A DNA stretch of 41,883 nt from the NCBI GenBank assembly GCA_022842465.1, contig JALHPN010000058.1, positions 1-41,883 on the forward strand. Reading direction: 5' to 3'. Each line of letters starts with the position of its first letter. The first letter of the stretch is position 1. This document shows positions 32,907-40,682 of this stretch, one piece after another. The position numbers and the translations under genes are program-made. The DNA is from Polyangiaceae bacterium (GTDB taxonomy: Bacteria; Myxococcota_A; Polyangia; Polyangiales; Polyangiaceae). The notes under the pieces are model-generated. The model did not search any database, was not told where the DNA came from, and saw only the letters and a list, made by a program, of their open reading frames with translations.

Positions 32907-32953
32907 TCGTGCTGCGCCGCGTCGTCTGCACGCTGCACTCATCTTGCCCCGAG

Positions 32954-32997
32954 TGTCACTTTAGGTTGACGCTTTGACCAGTACATATAGATTGACA
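32954..32997 (+). promoter_or_regulatory. Tandem CrtJ/PpsR-like palindromes, bchC promoter
   Basis: Site A is TGT-N12-ACG (32954-32971) and site B is AGT-N12-ACA (32980-32997), separated by exactly 8 bp. A -35 TTGACG (32966-32971) overlaps site A, and a weak -10 TAGATT (32988-32993, 16-bp spacer) overlaps site B. In Rhodobacter capsulatus the bchC promoter is repressed by CrtJ bound cooperatively to two such palindromes 8 bp apart over the promoter. Site B ends only 9 bp before the bchC ATG. Confidence 0.75.
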
Positions 32998-33006
32998 CCC
33001 CTGGAC

Positions 33007-33948
33007 ATGGAAAGCGTCGCCGTCGTCTTCAACGCCCCCGAGCAGCTCGAGCTGCGCCGGCTCACGCTGTCGCCTCCGCGCGCAGCGGACGGCGAGGTCG
33101 TCGTCGACGTCGACTACAGCGCGATCAGCACCGGCACCGAGCGCCTGCTCTGGACCGGCACGATGCCGCCCTTCCCGGGCCTCGGGTACCCGCTCGTCCC
33201 CGGCTACGAGACCGTGGGGCGCGTCGTCTCCGCGGAGGGGAGCAGCGACGTCCGCGTCGGCGACCACGTCTTCGTCCCCGGCGCGAGCTGCTTCGACGAC
33301 GTGCGCGGCCTCTTCGGCGGCGCCGCCTCGCGACTCCGCGTCCCTTCCTCGCGGGTCACGCGCATCGATGCGTCGCTCGGGGAGCGCGGCGTCCTCCTCG
33401 CCCTCGCCGCGACAGCCGAGCACGCGCTCGCAGGGGGCGCAGGCGCCGCGGACCTCATCGTCGGCCACGGCGCGCTCGGACGCCTCCTCGCGCGGATCGC
33501 CGTCGCCCGCGGCGGAAGCCCCGTGGTCTGGGAGAAGAATCCGTCACGCGCCGCCGGCGCCGAGGGCTACGCCGTCCTGTCTCCCGACGAGGACACGCGC
33601 CGCGACTACGGCACCGTCTACGACGTGAGCGGGGACGAGTCGCTCGTCGAGTCGCTCTTCGGGCGGATCCAGAAGGGCGGGGAGATCGTCCTCGCCGGCT
33701 TCTACCCGGGTCGCATCTCCTTCGCCTTCCCGCTCGCCTTCATGAAGGAGGCGCGCCTCCGCGTCGCCGCCGAGTGGCAGCCGAAGGACCTCCACGCCGT
33801 CCTCGCGTACCTCGCGGACGGGAGGCTCTCGCTCGACGGCCTCATCACGCACCGCCGCTCCTACGAGCAGGCGCGCGAAGCCTACGCCACCGCGTTCACG
33901 GATCCCGAGTGTCTCAAGATGCTCATCGACTGGAGAAGCTGTTCATGA
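33007..33948 (+). CDS. bchC: Bacteriochlorophyllide a dehydrogenase
   Basis: A medium-chain dehydrogenase-like protein of 313 residues that oxidises the 3-hydroxyethyl side chain of bacteriochlorophyllide to 3-acetyl. The start MESVAVVFNAPEQLELR, SAISTGTERLLWTG, LVPGYETVGRVV and the C-terminal HRRSYEQAREAYATAFTDPE are all typical of BchC. A degenerate Rossmann motif GHGALGRLLARI is present, and I see no structural zinc-site cysteines. ATG 33007 is preferred over the upstream TTG at 32974, which lies within operator site A/B. It leads the bchC-X-Y-Z-puf block; its stop overlaps bchX as ATGA. Confidence 0.95.
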   Translation: MESVAVVFNAPEQLELRRLTLSPPRAADGEVVVDVDYSAISTGTERLLWTGTMPPFPGLGYPLVPGYETVGRVVSAEGSSDVRVGDHVFVPGASCFDDVRGLFGGAASRLRVPSSRVTRIDASLGERGVLLALAATAEHALAGGAGAADLIVGHGALGRLLARIAVARGGSPVVWEKNPSRAAGAEGYAVLSPDEDTRRDYGTVYDVSGDESLVESLFGRIQKGGEIVLAGFYPGRISFAFPLAFMKEARLRVAAEWQPKDLHAVLAYLADGRLSLDGLITHRRSYEQAREAYATAFTDPECLKMLIDWRSCS

Positions 33949-34952
33949 GCTCGATGTCAGACATGGCAGCACGCCTCCGGATCGAGGCGTCGGAAGTGCC
34001 CGCGCACGTCCCTCCCACCGCCGCGGCTCCCACGAAGGAGACCCAGATCATCGCGATCTACGGCAAGGGCGGGATCGGCAAGAGCTTCACGCTCGCGAAC
34101 CTCTCCTACATGATGGCGCAGCAGGGCAAGAAGGTCCTCCTCATCGGCTGCGACCCGAAGAGCGACACCACCTCGCTCCTCTTCGGCGGCAAGGCTTGCC
34201 CGACCATCATCGCGACGTCGGGCAAGAAGAAGCTCGCGGGCGAAGAGGTCGCGATCGGCGACGTCTGCTTCAAGCGCGACGGCGTCTACGCGATGGAGCT
34301 CGGGGGCCCGGAGGTCGGTCGCGGCTGCGGCGGGCGCGGGATCATCCACGGCTTCGAGACGCTCGAGAAGCTCGGCTTCCACGACTGGGGCTTCGACTAC
34401 GTCCTCCTCGACTTCCTCGGCGACGTCGTCTGCGGCGGGTTCGGCCTGCCGATCGCGCGCGACATGTGCCAGAAGGTCATCGTCGTCGGCTCGAACGATC
34501 TCCAGTCGCTCTACGTCGCCAACAACGTCTGCTCGGCGACGCAGTACTTCCGGAAGCTCGGCGGTCACGTCGGCGTCGCCGGGATCGTGATCAACAAGGA
34601 CGACCACACCGGCGAGGCGAAGGCCTTCGCCGAGAAGGTCGGCATCCCGGTGCTCGCGTCGATCCCCGCGGACGACGACATCCGCCGGAAGAGCGCGAAG
34701 TACGAGATCATCGGCCGCCCCGGCGGTCAGTGGGCGCCGCTCTTCGAGGAGCTCGCCCGGAACGTCGCGACCGCGCCGCCCGTCGCGCCGAAGCCCCTCG
34801 AGCAGGACGAGCTCCTCGGCCTCTTCGCCGGCGACGTCGTCGGGCGTGACGTCGTCCTCCAGCCGGCGACGGTCGAGGACATGTGCGGCCCGCAGCTGAC
34901 GAAGCGACGCTCGCTCGAGGTCCTCTACGACGGGCACCAGGCGCTCGCATGA
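33945..34952 (+). CDS. bchX: Chlorophyllide a reductase, iron protein subunit
   Basis: The nitrogenase-like ATP-driven electron donor of chlorophyllide a oxidoreductase, which reduces ring B to make the bacteriochlorin. 335 residues. The P-loop is YGKGGIGKS near residue 40; the [4Fe-4S] cluster that bridges the dimer is bound by the Cys in GRGCGGRG and in [23 protein letters not shown] is a hallmark block. The N-terminal 30-residue Ala/Pro extension is normal for BchX and absent from BchL. ATG 33945 overlaps the bchC stop as ATGA, with GGAGAAG upstream; the stop overlaps bchY likewise. Confidence 0.97.
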   Translation: MSSMSDMAARLRIEASEVPAHVPPTAAAPTKETQIIAIYGKGGIGKSFTLANLSYMMAQQGKKVLLIGCDPKSDTTSLLFGGKACPTIIATSGKKKLAGEEVAIGDVCFKRDGVYAMELGGPEVGRGCGGRGIIHGFETLEKLGFHDWGFDYVLLDFLGDVVCGGFGLPIARDMCQKVIVVGSNDLQSLYVANNVCSATQYFRKLGGHVGVAGIVINKDDHTGEAKAFAEKVGIPVLASIPADDDIRRKSAKYEIIGRPGGQWAPLFEELARNVATAPPVAPKPLEQDELLGLFAGDVVGRDVVLQPATVEDMCGPQLTKRRSLEVLYDGHQALA

Positions 34953-36448
34953 GCGACGCCGTCACCACCGAGGCCGCCGCGAGCTGTCACGGCTCGTCGA
35001 AGACCGCCCTCCGCGAGGCCGCCACCAAAGCGGGCTCGGAGGCGATGGAGCGGTACGCGGCCGACTACCCCGTCGGCCCGCACGATCAGCCGCAGAGCAT
35101 GTGCCCCGCGTTCGGATCGCTCCGCGTCGGGCTCCGCATGCGTCGGACGGCGACGATCCTCTCGGGCTCCGCGTGCTGCGTCTACGGGCTCACGTTCACC
35201 TCGCACTTCTACGGCGCGAAGCGGACCGTCGGGTACGTCCCCTTCGACTCCGAGTCGCTCGTCACCGGCAAGCTCTTCGAAGATCTCCGCGACGCCGTCC
35301 ACCAGATCGCGAAGCCCGCGGACTACGACGCCGTCGTCGTCATCAACCTCTGCGTGCCGACCGCGTCGGGCGTGCCGCTCCGGCTCCTCCCGAAGTCGAT
35401 CGACGGCGTGCGCATCATCGGCATCGACGTACCGGGCTTCGGCGTCCCGACCCACGCCGAGGCGAAGGACGTCCTCGCGGGCGCGATGCTCGCCTACGCC
35501 CGGCAGGAAGCCGAGCTCGGCCCCGTGATGGCGCCGCGGACCGGACGGTCCCAGGTCCCGACGGTGACCCTCCTCGGCGAGATGTTCCCCGTCGACCCCA
35601 TCTCGATCGGGCGCATGCTCGAGCCGATGGGCCTCGCCGCAGGCCCCGTCGTCCCGACGCGCGAGTGGCGCGAGCTCTACGCCGCGCTCGACAGCGCCGT
35701 CGTCGCGGCGATCCATCCCTTCTACACCGCGTCGATCCGCGAGATGCAGAGCGCCGGTCGCACGATCGTCGGCTCCGCGCCGGTCGGGCGCGACGGCACG
35801 GAGGCGTGGCTCGAGGCCATCGGCCAGGCGTACGCCGTCCCGCGCGCGAAGATCGACGCGGCGAAGAACGCGATCCTCCCGGCCATCACGGGCGCGCTGG
35901 CCGGAATGCCGATCAAGGGCCGCATCACCGTGTCCGGCTACGAGGGCTCCGAGCTACTCGTGGCGCGTCTCCTCGTCGAGAGCGGCGCGGACGTCCCCTA
36001 CGTCGGCACCGCGTGCCCCAAGACGCCCTGGTCGGAGCCCGACCGCGCGTGGCTCGAAGCCCGCGGCGTCCGCATCCAGTACCGCGCGTCTCTCGAGCAG
36101 GACCTCGAGGCGATGCGCGAGCTCGCCCCCGACCTCGCGATCGGCACCACGCCCGTCGTCCAGGCCGCGAAGGAGCGCGGGCTCCCCTCGCTCTACTTCA
36201 CGAACCTCATCTCCGCGCGGCCGCTCATGGGCCCCGCCGGCGCCGGCTCGCTCGCGCAGGTCGTCATGACCGCGATGGCGAACAAGGGTCGCATGCACGA
36301 GATGAAGGCGTTCTTCGAGGGCGTCGGCACCGGCGCCTCCGCCGGCATCTGGCAGGATCTCCCGAAGGACCGCGATCCCGAGCTCCGCCAGCAGCAGCTC
36401 GTGCAGCTCAAGAAGCGCGCGAAGTCGGAGGAGGCGATCGGATGCTAG
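34949..36448 (+). CDS. bchY: Chlorophyllide a reductase subunit BchY
   Basis: One half of the catalytic BchY/BchZ component of chlorophyllide a oxidoreductase. 499 residues. Cys residues in [17 protein letters not shown] and [10 protein letters not shown] are the likely ligands of the catalytic [4Fe-4S] cluster shared with Bch[20 protein letters not shown] and [20 protein letters not shown] are family blocks. ATG 34949 overlaps the bchX stop as ATGA, and its end overlaps the bchZ start by 7 bp, so subunit ratios are probably set by coupling. Confidence 0.97.
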   Translation: MSDAVTTEAAASCHGSSKTALREAATKAGSEAMERYAADYPVGPHDQPQSMCPAFGSLRVGLRMRRTATILSGSACCVYGLTFTSHFYGAKRTVGYVPFDSESLVTGKLFEDLRDAVHQIAKPADYDAVVVINLCVPTASGVPLRLLPKSIDGVRIIGIDVPGFGVPTHAEAKDVLAGAMLAYARQEAELGPVMAPRTGRSQVPTVTLLGEMFPVDPISIGRMLEPMGLAAGPVVPTREWRELYAALDSAVVAAIHPFYTASIREMQSAGRTIVGSAPVGRDGTEAWLEAIGQAYAVPRAKIDAAKNAILPAITGALAGMPIKGRITVSGYEGSELLVARLLVESGADVPYVGTACPKTPWSEPDRAWLEARGVRIQYRASLEQDLEAMRELAPDLAIGTTPVVQAAKERGLPSLYFTNLISARPLMGPAGAGSLAQVVMTAMANKGRMHEMKAFFEGVGTGASAGIWQDLPKDRDPELRQQQLVQLKKRAKSEEAIGC

Positions 36449-37920
36449 TCCTCGATCACGATCGCGCCGGCGGCTACTGGGGCGCCGTCTACGTCTTCAC
36501 GGCCGTGAAGGGCCTCCAGGTCATCATCGACGGCCCCGTCGGCTGCGAGAACCTGCCGGTCACCTCCGTCCTCCACTACACGGACGGGCTCCCTCCTCAC
36601 GAGCTGCCCATCGTCGTCACCGGCCTCGGCGAAGAGGAGCTCGGACAGAAGGGTACCGAGGGCGCGATGCGGCGCGCGCACAAGGCGCTCGACCCCGCGC
36701 TCCCGAGCGTCGTCGTCACCGGATCGATCGCCGAGATGATCGGCGGCGGCGTGACGCCGGAGGGGACGAACATCCAGCGCTTCCTCCCGCGCACGATCGA
36801 CGAGGACCAGTGGCAGAGCGCGAATCGCGCGATGCTCTGGCTCTGGCAGCAGTACGGCCTCGTGAACGGGAAGAAGTTCCCGAAGGCGAGGCCGAAGAAG
36901 GAAGGCGACAAGCCGAAGGTCAACATCATCGGCCCGGCCTACGGCTACTTCAACACGTGGTCGGACCTCGCAGAGATCCGCCGCCTCGTGGAGGGCATCG
37001 GCGCGGAGGTGAACCTCACCTTCCCGCTCGGGAGCCACCTCCTCGACGTGCCCCGCCTCGTCGATGCGGACGCCAACATCGTGATGTACCGCGAGCACGG
37101 GCGCCTGCTCTGCGAGGCGCTCGAGAAGCCGTACTTCCAGGCCCCGATCGGCCTCCACCAGACGACGAAGTTCCTCCGCGCCCTCGCCGCCGAGCTCCGG
37201 CTCGACGCCGAGCCGTTCATCGAGCGCGAGAAGCATACGACGCTGAAGCCGATGTGGGATCTCTGGCGGTCGGTCACGCAGGACTTCTTCGGGACGGCGT
37301 CGTTCGGCGTCGTCGCGAACGAGACCTACGCGAAGGGCCTCCGGGGGTTCCTCGAAGAGGAACTCGGCCTGCCCTGCCACTTCGCCATCGAGCGGAAGCC
37401 CGGCGCGAAGACCGACAACGCCGCCGTCCGCGCCCTCGTCCGCGAGAAGACGCCGCTCGTCCTCTTCGGCTCGTACAACGAGCGCATGTACCTCGCCGAG
37501 GCGGGGGGCCGTGGGATCTACATCCCGGCGTCCTTTCCCGGGACGGCCATCCGCCGCCACACCGGGACGCCGTTCATGGGCTACTCGGGCGCCTCGTACC
37601 TCCTCCAGGAGGTCTGCAACGCGCTCTTCGACGCGCTCTTCGCGATCCTCCCGCTCGGCACCGACCTGGACAAGGTCGAGGCGACGCCGTCGAAGATGCA
37701 CGAGGAGCTGCCCTGGGACATGGACGCCGAGCACGCGGCGTCCGCCGTCATTTCGAGCCTCCCCGTCCTCACGCGCATCTCCGCCGCGAAGCGCCTCCGC
37801 GATGCCGCCGAAGAGGCCGCGCGCAAGGCAGGCGCCCCGCGCGTCACCACGTCGATCGTCGCCGTCGCCTCGCGCGTCGGCCTGGGCGTCTCGCTGTCGG
37901 CTCCAGGAGGAGTCGCGTGA
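36442..37920 (+). CDS. bchZ: Chlorophyllide a reductase subunit BchZ
   Basis: The second catalytic subunit of chlorophyllide a oxidoreductase. 492 residues, with [20 protein letters not shown] near residue 30 (a likely cluster ligand Cys), [40 protein letters not shown] and [21 protein letters not shown], which are all strongly conserved in BchZ. The last 30 residues are Ala/Val-rich and variable. ATG 36442 lies inside the end of bchY. No gene like pufQ, which sits between bchZ and pufB in Rhodobacter, is apparent in the 129-bp spacer that follows. Confidence 0.97.
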   Translation: MLVLDHDRAGGYWGAVYVFTAVKGLQVIIDGPVGCENLPVTSVLHYTDGLPPHELPIVVTGLGEEELGQKGTEGAMRRAHKALDPALPSVVVTGSIAEMIGGGVTPEGTNIQRFLPRTIDEDQWQSANRAMLWLWQQYGLVNGKKFPKARPKKEGDKPKVNIIGPAYGYFNTWSDLAEIRRLVEGIGAEVNLTFPLGSHLLDVPRLVDADANIVMYREHGRLLCEALEKPYFQAPIGLHQTTKFLRALAAELRLDAEPFIEREKHTTLKPMWDLWRSVTQDFFGTASFGVVANETYAKGLRGFLEEELGLPCHFAIERKPGAKTDNAAVRALVREKTPLVLFGSYNERMYLAEAGGRGIYIPASFPGTAIRRHTGTPFMGYSGASYLLQEVCNALFDALFAILPLGTDLDKVEATPSKMHEELPWDMDAEHAASAVISSLPVLTRISAAKRLRDAAEEAARKAGAPRVTTSIVAVASRVGLGVSLSAPGGVA

Positions 37921-38049
37921 GCACGAACCCCGCGCACGAGATGCGCACATTCAGCTCCCGGGGGCCGCGAGGTCCTCGGCCGGTCCGTCTTCGCGACGGC
38001 CAACCTAGCCGCGCAGGATGGGCGCGGAGACAGCCGGAGGTCTACCGAT
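37921..38049 (+). other. bchZ-pufB spacer, presumed puf leader
   Basis: 129 bp between bchZ and pufB. It holds GGAGG about 9 bp before the pufB ATG. I see no TGT-N12-ACA pair here, unlike the bchC, crtE, orf374 and pucC-like promoters, so puf may be read through from bchC or use a promoter under different control. A 48-codon frame from GTG 37917 crosses it but looks non-coding. Confidence 0.5.
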
Positions 38050-38268
38050 ATGGCACAAGTTGACGAAAAGGGAGGCTCCTTGTCGGGGCTGTCCGAGGGA
38101 GAGGCGAAGGAGTTTCACAAGCTCTTCGTCACGAGCTTCATGGTCTTCACCGCGATTGCCGTCGCGGCGCACGTCCTCGCTTGGATGTGGCGTCCGTGGC
38201 TCCCCGGCGTGAATGGCTACGGCATGATCGAGACGGCGCAGTCCCTTGCGCAGTCCGTGATGGGCTGA
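38050..38268 (+). CDS. pufB: Light-harvesting 1 beta polypeptide
   Basis: The LH1 antenna beta subunit, 72 residues. [17 protein letters not shown], then one membrane helix with [14 protein letters not shown]. His41 should bind BChl a, and His23, 18 residues earlier, is the second conserved beta-chain His; the Trp/Arg-Pro-Trp end is also typical. About 20 residues follow the usual end ([19 protein letters not shown]), longer than in common LH1 beta chains. GGAGG lies about 9 bp before the ATG. It is followed after 13 bp by pufA. Confidence 0.95.
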   Translation: MAQVDEKGGSLSGLSEGEAKEFHKLFVTSFMVFTAIAVAAHVLAWMWRPWLPGVNGYGMIETAQSLAQSVMG

Positions 38269-38281
38269 AGGAGAGATCCAC

Positions 38282-38458
38282 ATGTGGAAGCTATGGCAAC
38301 TGTTCGATCCGCGGCAGGCGTTGGTGGGACTCTTCACGTTCCTGTTCGCGCTGGCGCTCGTCATCCACTTCGTGCTGCTCAGCACGAGCCGCTTCAACTG
38401 GCTCGAAGGGCCTCACAAGAGCGCAGCGGCTGACCGCTCCGCGATGCCCTCCAAGTAA
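38282..38458 (+). CDS. pufA: Light-harvesting 1 alpha polypeptide
   Basis: The LH1 antenna alpha subunit, 58 residues, missed by gene finders with a longer minimum length. It opens [18 protein letters not shown] and has one membrane helix with His29 ([11 protein letters not shown]) as BChl a ligand, followed by the classic SRFNWLEG. The short tail is hydrophilic. AAGGAGAG sits 8 bp before the ATG. Together with pufB it forms the alpha/beta pair of the ring around the reaction centre. Confidence 0.97.
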   Translation: MWKLWQLFDPRQALVGLFTFLFALALVIHFVLLSTSRFNWLEGPHKSAAADRSAMPSK

Positions 38459-38466
38459 AGCGATCC

Positions 38467-38521
38467 TCGCGAAGATGGAGCTCGGGCTCTCCCTCTGGGA
38501 GGCCCGAGCCCATCCTCGCGA
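38467..38521 (+). promoter_or_regulatory. pufA-pufL intercistronic mRNA hairpin
   Basis: A long near-perfect stem-loop in the 96-bp pufA-pufL spacer. The outer arms run TCGCGAAGATGG (38467-38478) with CCATCCTCGCGA (38510-38521), with one mismatch. The inner arms are GCTCGGGC and GCCCGAGC, and the loop itself can close with CTCCC-TCT-GGGAG. In Rhodobacter such a hairpin protects pufBA mRNA from 3' decay and so makes more LH1 than reaction centre; the same use here is inferred from position and shape. Confidence 0.8.
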
Positions 38522-38554
38522 CTCGTTCATGATCGTTGTCGGCGGGAGGATGCG

Positions 38555-39379
38555 ATGGCGTTGCTGAGTTTCGAGAGGCGATATCGAGTTCGCGGGGGCA
38601 CACTCCTCGGCGGCGACCTGTTCGACTTCTGGGTCGGACCTTTCTACGTGGGCCTGTTCGGCGTCACGACGATCTTCTTCACGTTCGTCGGTGTCGCGCT
38701 GATCCTCTGGGGGGCATCCCTCGGACCGACGTGGAACCCGTGGCTGATCAACATCCAGCCACCACCGGTCGAGTACGGCCTCGCCTTCGCCCCGCTGAAG
38801 GACGGCGGCATCTGGCAGCTCGTCACCGTCTGCGCCATCGGCGCGTTCGGCTCGTGGGCGCTGCGGCAGGCCGAGATCAGCCGGAAGCTCGGCATGGGCT
38901 ACCACATCCCGATCGCCTACAGCGTCGCGATCTTCGCGTACGTCACGCTCGTCGTGATCCGCCCGATCCTGCTCGGCGCGTGGGGACACGGCTTCCCCTA
39001 CGGCATCTTCAGTCATCTCGATTGGGTGTCGAACGTCGGATATCAATATCTGCACTTCCACTACAACCCGGCGCACATGATCGCCGTCACGTTCTTCTTC
39101 ACGACGACGCTGGCGCTCTCGCTGCACGGCGGCCTCATCCTCTCTGCCGTCAATCCGCAGAAGGGTGAGAAAGTGAAGACCGCGGAATACGAAGACACCT
39201 TCTTCCGCGACCACATCGGTTATTCGATCGGCGCCCTCGGCATCCACCGACTCGGCCTCTTCCTCGCGCTCAGCGCGGGAATCTGGAGCGCGATCTGCAT
39301 CGTCATCAGCGGACCCTTCTGGACCCGCCAGTGGCCGGAGTGGTGGGGCTGGTGGCTCAGCCTCCCCATCTGGAACTGA
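38555..39379 (+). CDS. pufL: Photosynthetic reaction centre L subunit
   Basis: The L subunit of the type II reaction centre, 274 residues with five membrane helices. Counting from Met, His154 and His174 are the accessory and special-pair BChl ligands, and His191 and His231 are iron ligands, exactly one more than the Rhodobacter sphaeroides L153/173/190/230 numbers. The Q_B proton-path residues Glu213, Asp214 and Ser224 are also kept. It starts [23 protein letters not shown] 38555 follows GGGAGGA at good spacing. All cofactor residues checked are intact, so a working reaction centre is expected. Confidence 0.98.
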   Translation: MALLSFERRYRVRGGTLLGGDLFDFWVGPFYVGLFGVTTIFFTFVGVALILWGASLGPTWNPWLINIQPPPVEYGLAFAPLKDGGIWQLVTVCAIGAFGSWALRQAEISRKLGMGYHIPIAYSVAIFAYVTLVVIRPILLGAWGHGFPYGIFSHLDWVSNVGYQYLHFHYNPAHMIAVTFFFTTTLALSLHGGLILSAVNPQKGEKVKTAEYEDTFFRDHIGYSIGALGIHRLGLFLALSAGIWSAICIVISGPFWTRQWPEWWGWWLSLPIWN

Positions 39380-39392
39380 ATCGGAGCCGACC

Positions 39393-40682
39393 ATGTTCCA
39401 ATATCAGAACATCTTCACGCAGATTCAGGTCGTCTCGAAGGAGGCGGAAGTCCCGCCGCCCGTCGCCGACGCGGAGTTCCGCACGCGCGGCTGGCGCATG
39501 TCGAAGCTCATCGGGTGGTTCGGCAACGCGCAGGTCGGACCGCTGTACCTCGGGTACCTCGGCATCGCCTCGCTCGTCTGTGGCTTCATCGCGATCGAGA
39601 TCATCGGCCTCAACATGTGGGCCTCCGTCGGCTGGAGCCCCGTCCAGTTCGTCCGTCAGCTCCCGTGGCTCGGCCTCGAGCCCCCGCCGCCGTCGAACGG
39701 CCTCCGCCTCCCCGCCCTGAACCAGGGCGGCTGGTGGCTGATGGCCGGCTTCTTCCTGACGACGTCGATCCTCCTCTGGTGGGTCCGCACGTACCGTCGC
39801 GCGAAGGCGCTCGGGATGGGCACGCACGTCGCCTGGGCGTTCGCGGCGGCCATCTGGCTCTATCTCGTCCTCGGCTTCATCCGTCCGATCCTCATGGGGT
39901 CCTTCGGCGAGGCCGTGCCCTTCGGGATCTTCCCGCACCTCGACTGGACCGCGGCGTTCTCGATCCGCTACGGCAACCTCTTCTACAACCCGTTCCACGC
40001 GCTCTCGATCGCGTTCCTCTACGGGTCGACGCTGCTCTTCGCGATGCACGGCGCGACCGTCCTCGCCCTCAGCCACCTCGGCGGCGAGCGCGAGGTCACG
40101 CAAGTCATCGACCGCGGCACCGCCGCCGAGCGCGGCGCCCTCTTCTGGCGCTGGACGATGGGCTTCAACGCCACGTTCGAGTCCATCCACCGCTGGGCCT
40201 GGTGGTTCGCCGTCCTCTGCCCCCTCACGGGCGGCATCGGCATCCTCCTCACGGGCACGGCGGTCGACAACTGGTTCCTCTGGGCGCAGAAGCACCACTT
40301 CGCGCCGCAGTACGCCGAGACGTACAAGACCGTGCCGGACCCGGCGCTGACGTACCCTTCGACGGCGAAGATGGGCACCCCGCCCGCGCCGAGCGCGGGA
40401 CCTGGCACGGGCCTCCAGACGTCGCCGGGCGCGGGCCCTGCGGCGAGCGCCAGCGGCTCGGCGCCCCCGTCGAGCCTCAGCGTGATGTCCCCCGACTCCG
40501 GCGCGATCGCGCCGGGCGCCACGATGGGCGCGATGCTCGCGGACCTTCCCGACGCCGCCGCCAAGGCGGACGCCGCGTCGGCGCCGCAGCCCGACTCCGT
40601 CATCAACACTCAAGGCAACGAAGCCAAGCCCGATGGTGGCCAGGGCGTGCGCGGCACGAACCGGCCGGAGGTGCGACCGTGA
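39393..40682 (+). CDS. pufM: Photosynthetic reaction centre M subunit with long C-terminal tail
   Basis: The M subunit, 429 residues. The core (1 to about 318) keeps the R. sphaeroides numbering: His182 (accessory BChl), His202 (special pair), His219, Glu234 and His266 (iron), Tyr210 and Trp252. After EVP-like [12 protein letters not shown] the family normally ends, but here about 110 more residues rich in Pro, Ala, Gly and Ser follow, without a hydrophobic helix, to the stop at 40682. The tail is in frame and uninterrupted, and its stop overlaps pufC as GTGA, which supports it being real. Its side of the membrane follows the periplasmic or cytoplasmic end of helix E; I expect the cytoplasm for the N-terminus and the periplasm for the tail. 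Confidence 0.97.
   Translation: MFQYQNIFTQIQVVSKEAEVPPPVADAEFRTRGWRMSKLIGWFGNAQVGPLYLGYLGIASLVCGFIAIEIIGLNMWASVGWSPVQFVRQLPWLGLEPPPPSNGLRLPALNQGGWWLMAGFFLTTSILLWWVRTYRRAKALGMGTHVAWAFAAAIWLYLVLGFIRPILMGSFGEAVPFGIFPHLDWTAAFSIRYGNLFYNPFHALSIAFLYGSTLLFAMHGATVLALSHLGGEREVTQVIDRGTAAERGALFWRWTMGFNATFESIHRWAWWFAVLCPLTGGIGILLTGTAVDNWFLWAQKHHFAPQYAETYKTVPDPALTYPSTAKMGTPPAPSAGPGTGLQTSPGAGPAASASGSAPPSSLSVMSPDSGAIAPGATMGAMLADLPDAAAKADAASAPQPDSVINTQGNEAKPDGGQGVRGTNRPEVRP

Noticed and set aside
35101-36441. Open frame upstream of the bchZ start in the same frame
   Set aside because: It is an out-of-frame reading of bchY; BchZ homology starts at ATG 36442.
37917-38063. 48-codon frame from GTG 37917 between bchZ and pufB, coupled by GTGA
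   Set aside because: The translation is Arg/Pro/Ser-rich without a helix or resemblance to PufQ, and it runs into pufB. Probably chance, though the GTGA overlap made it worth a look.
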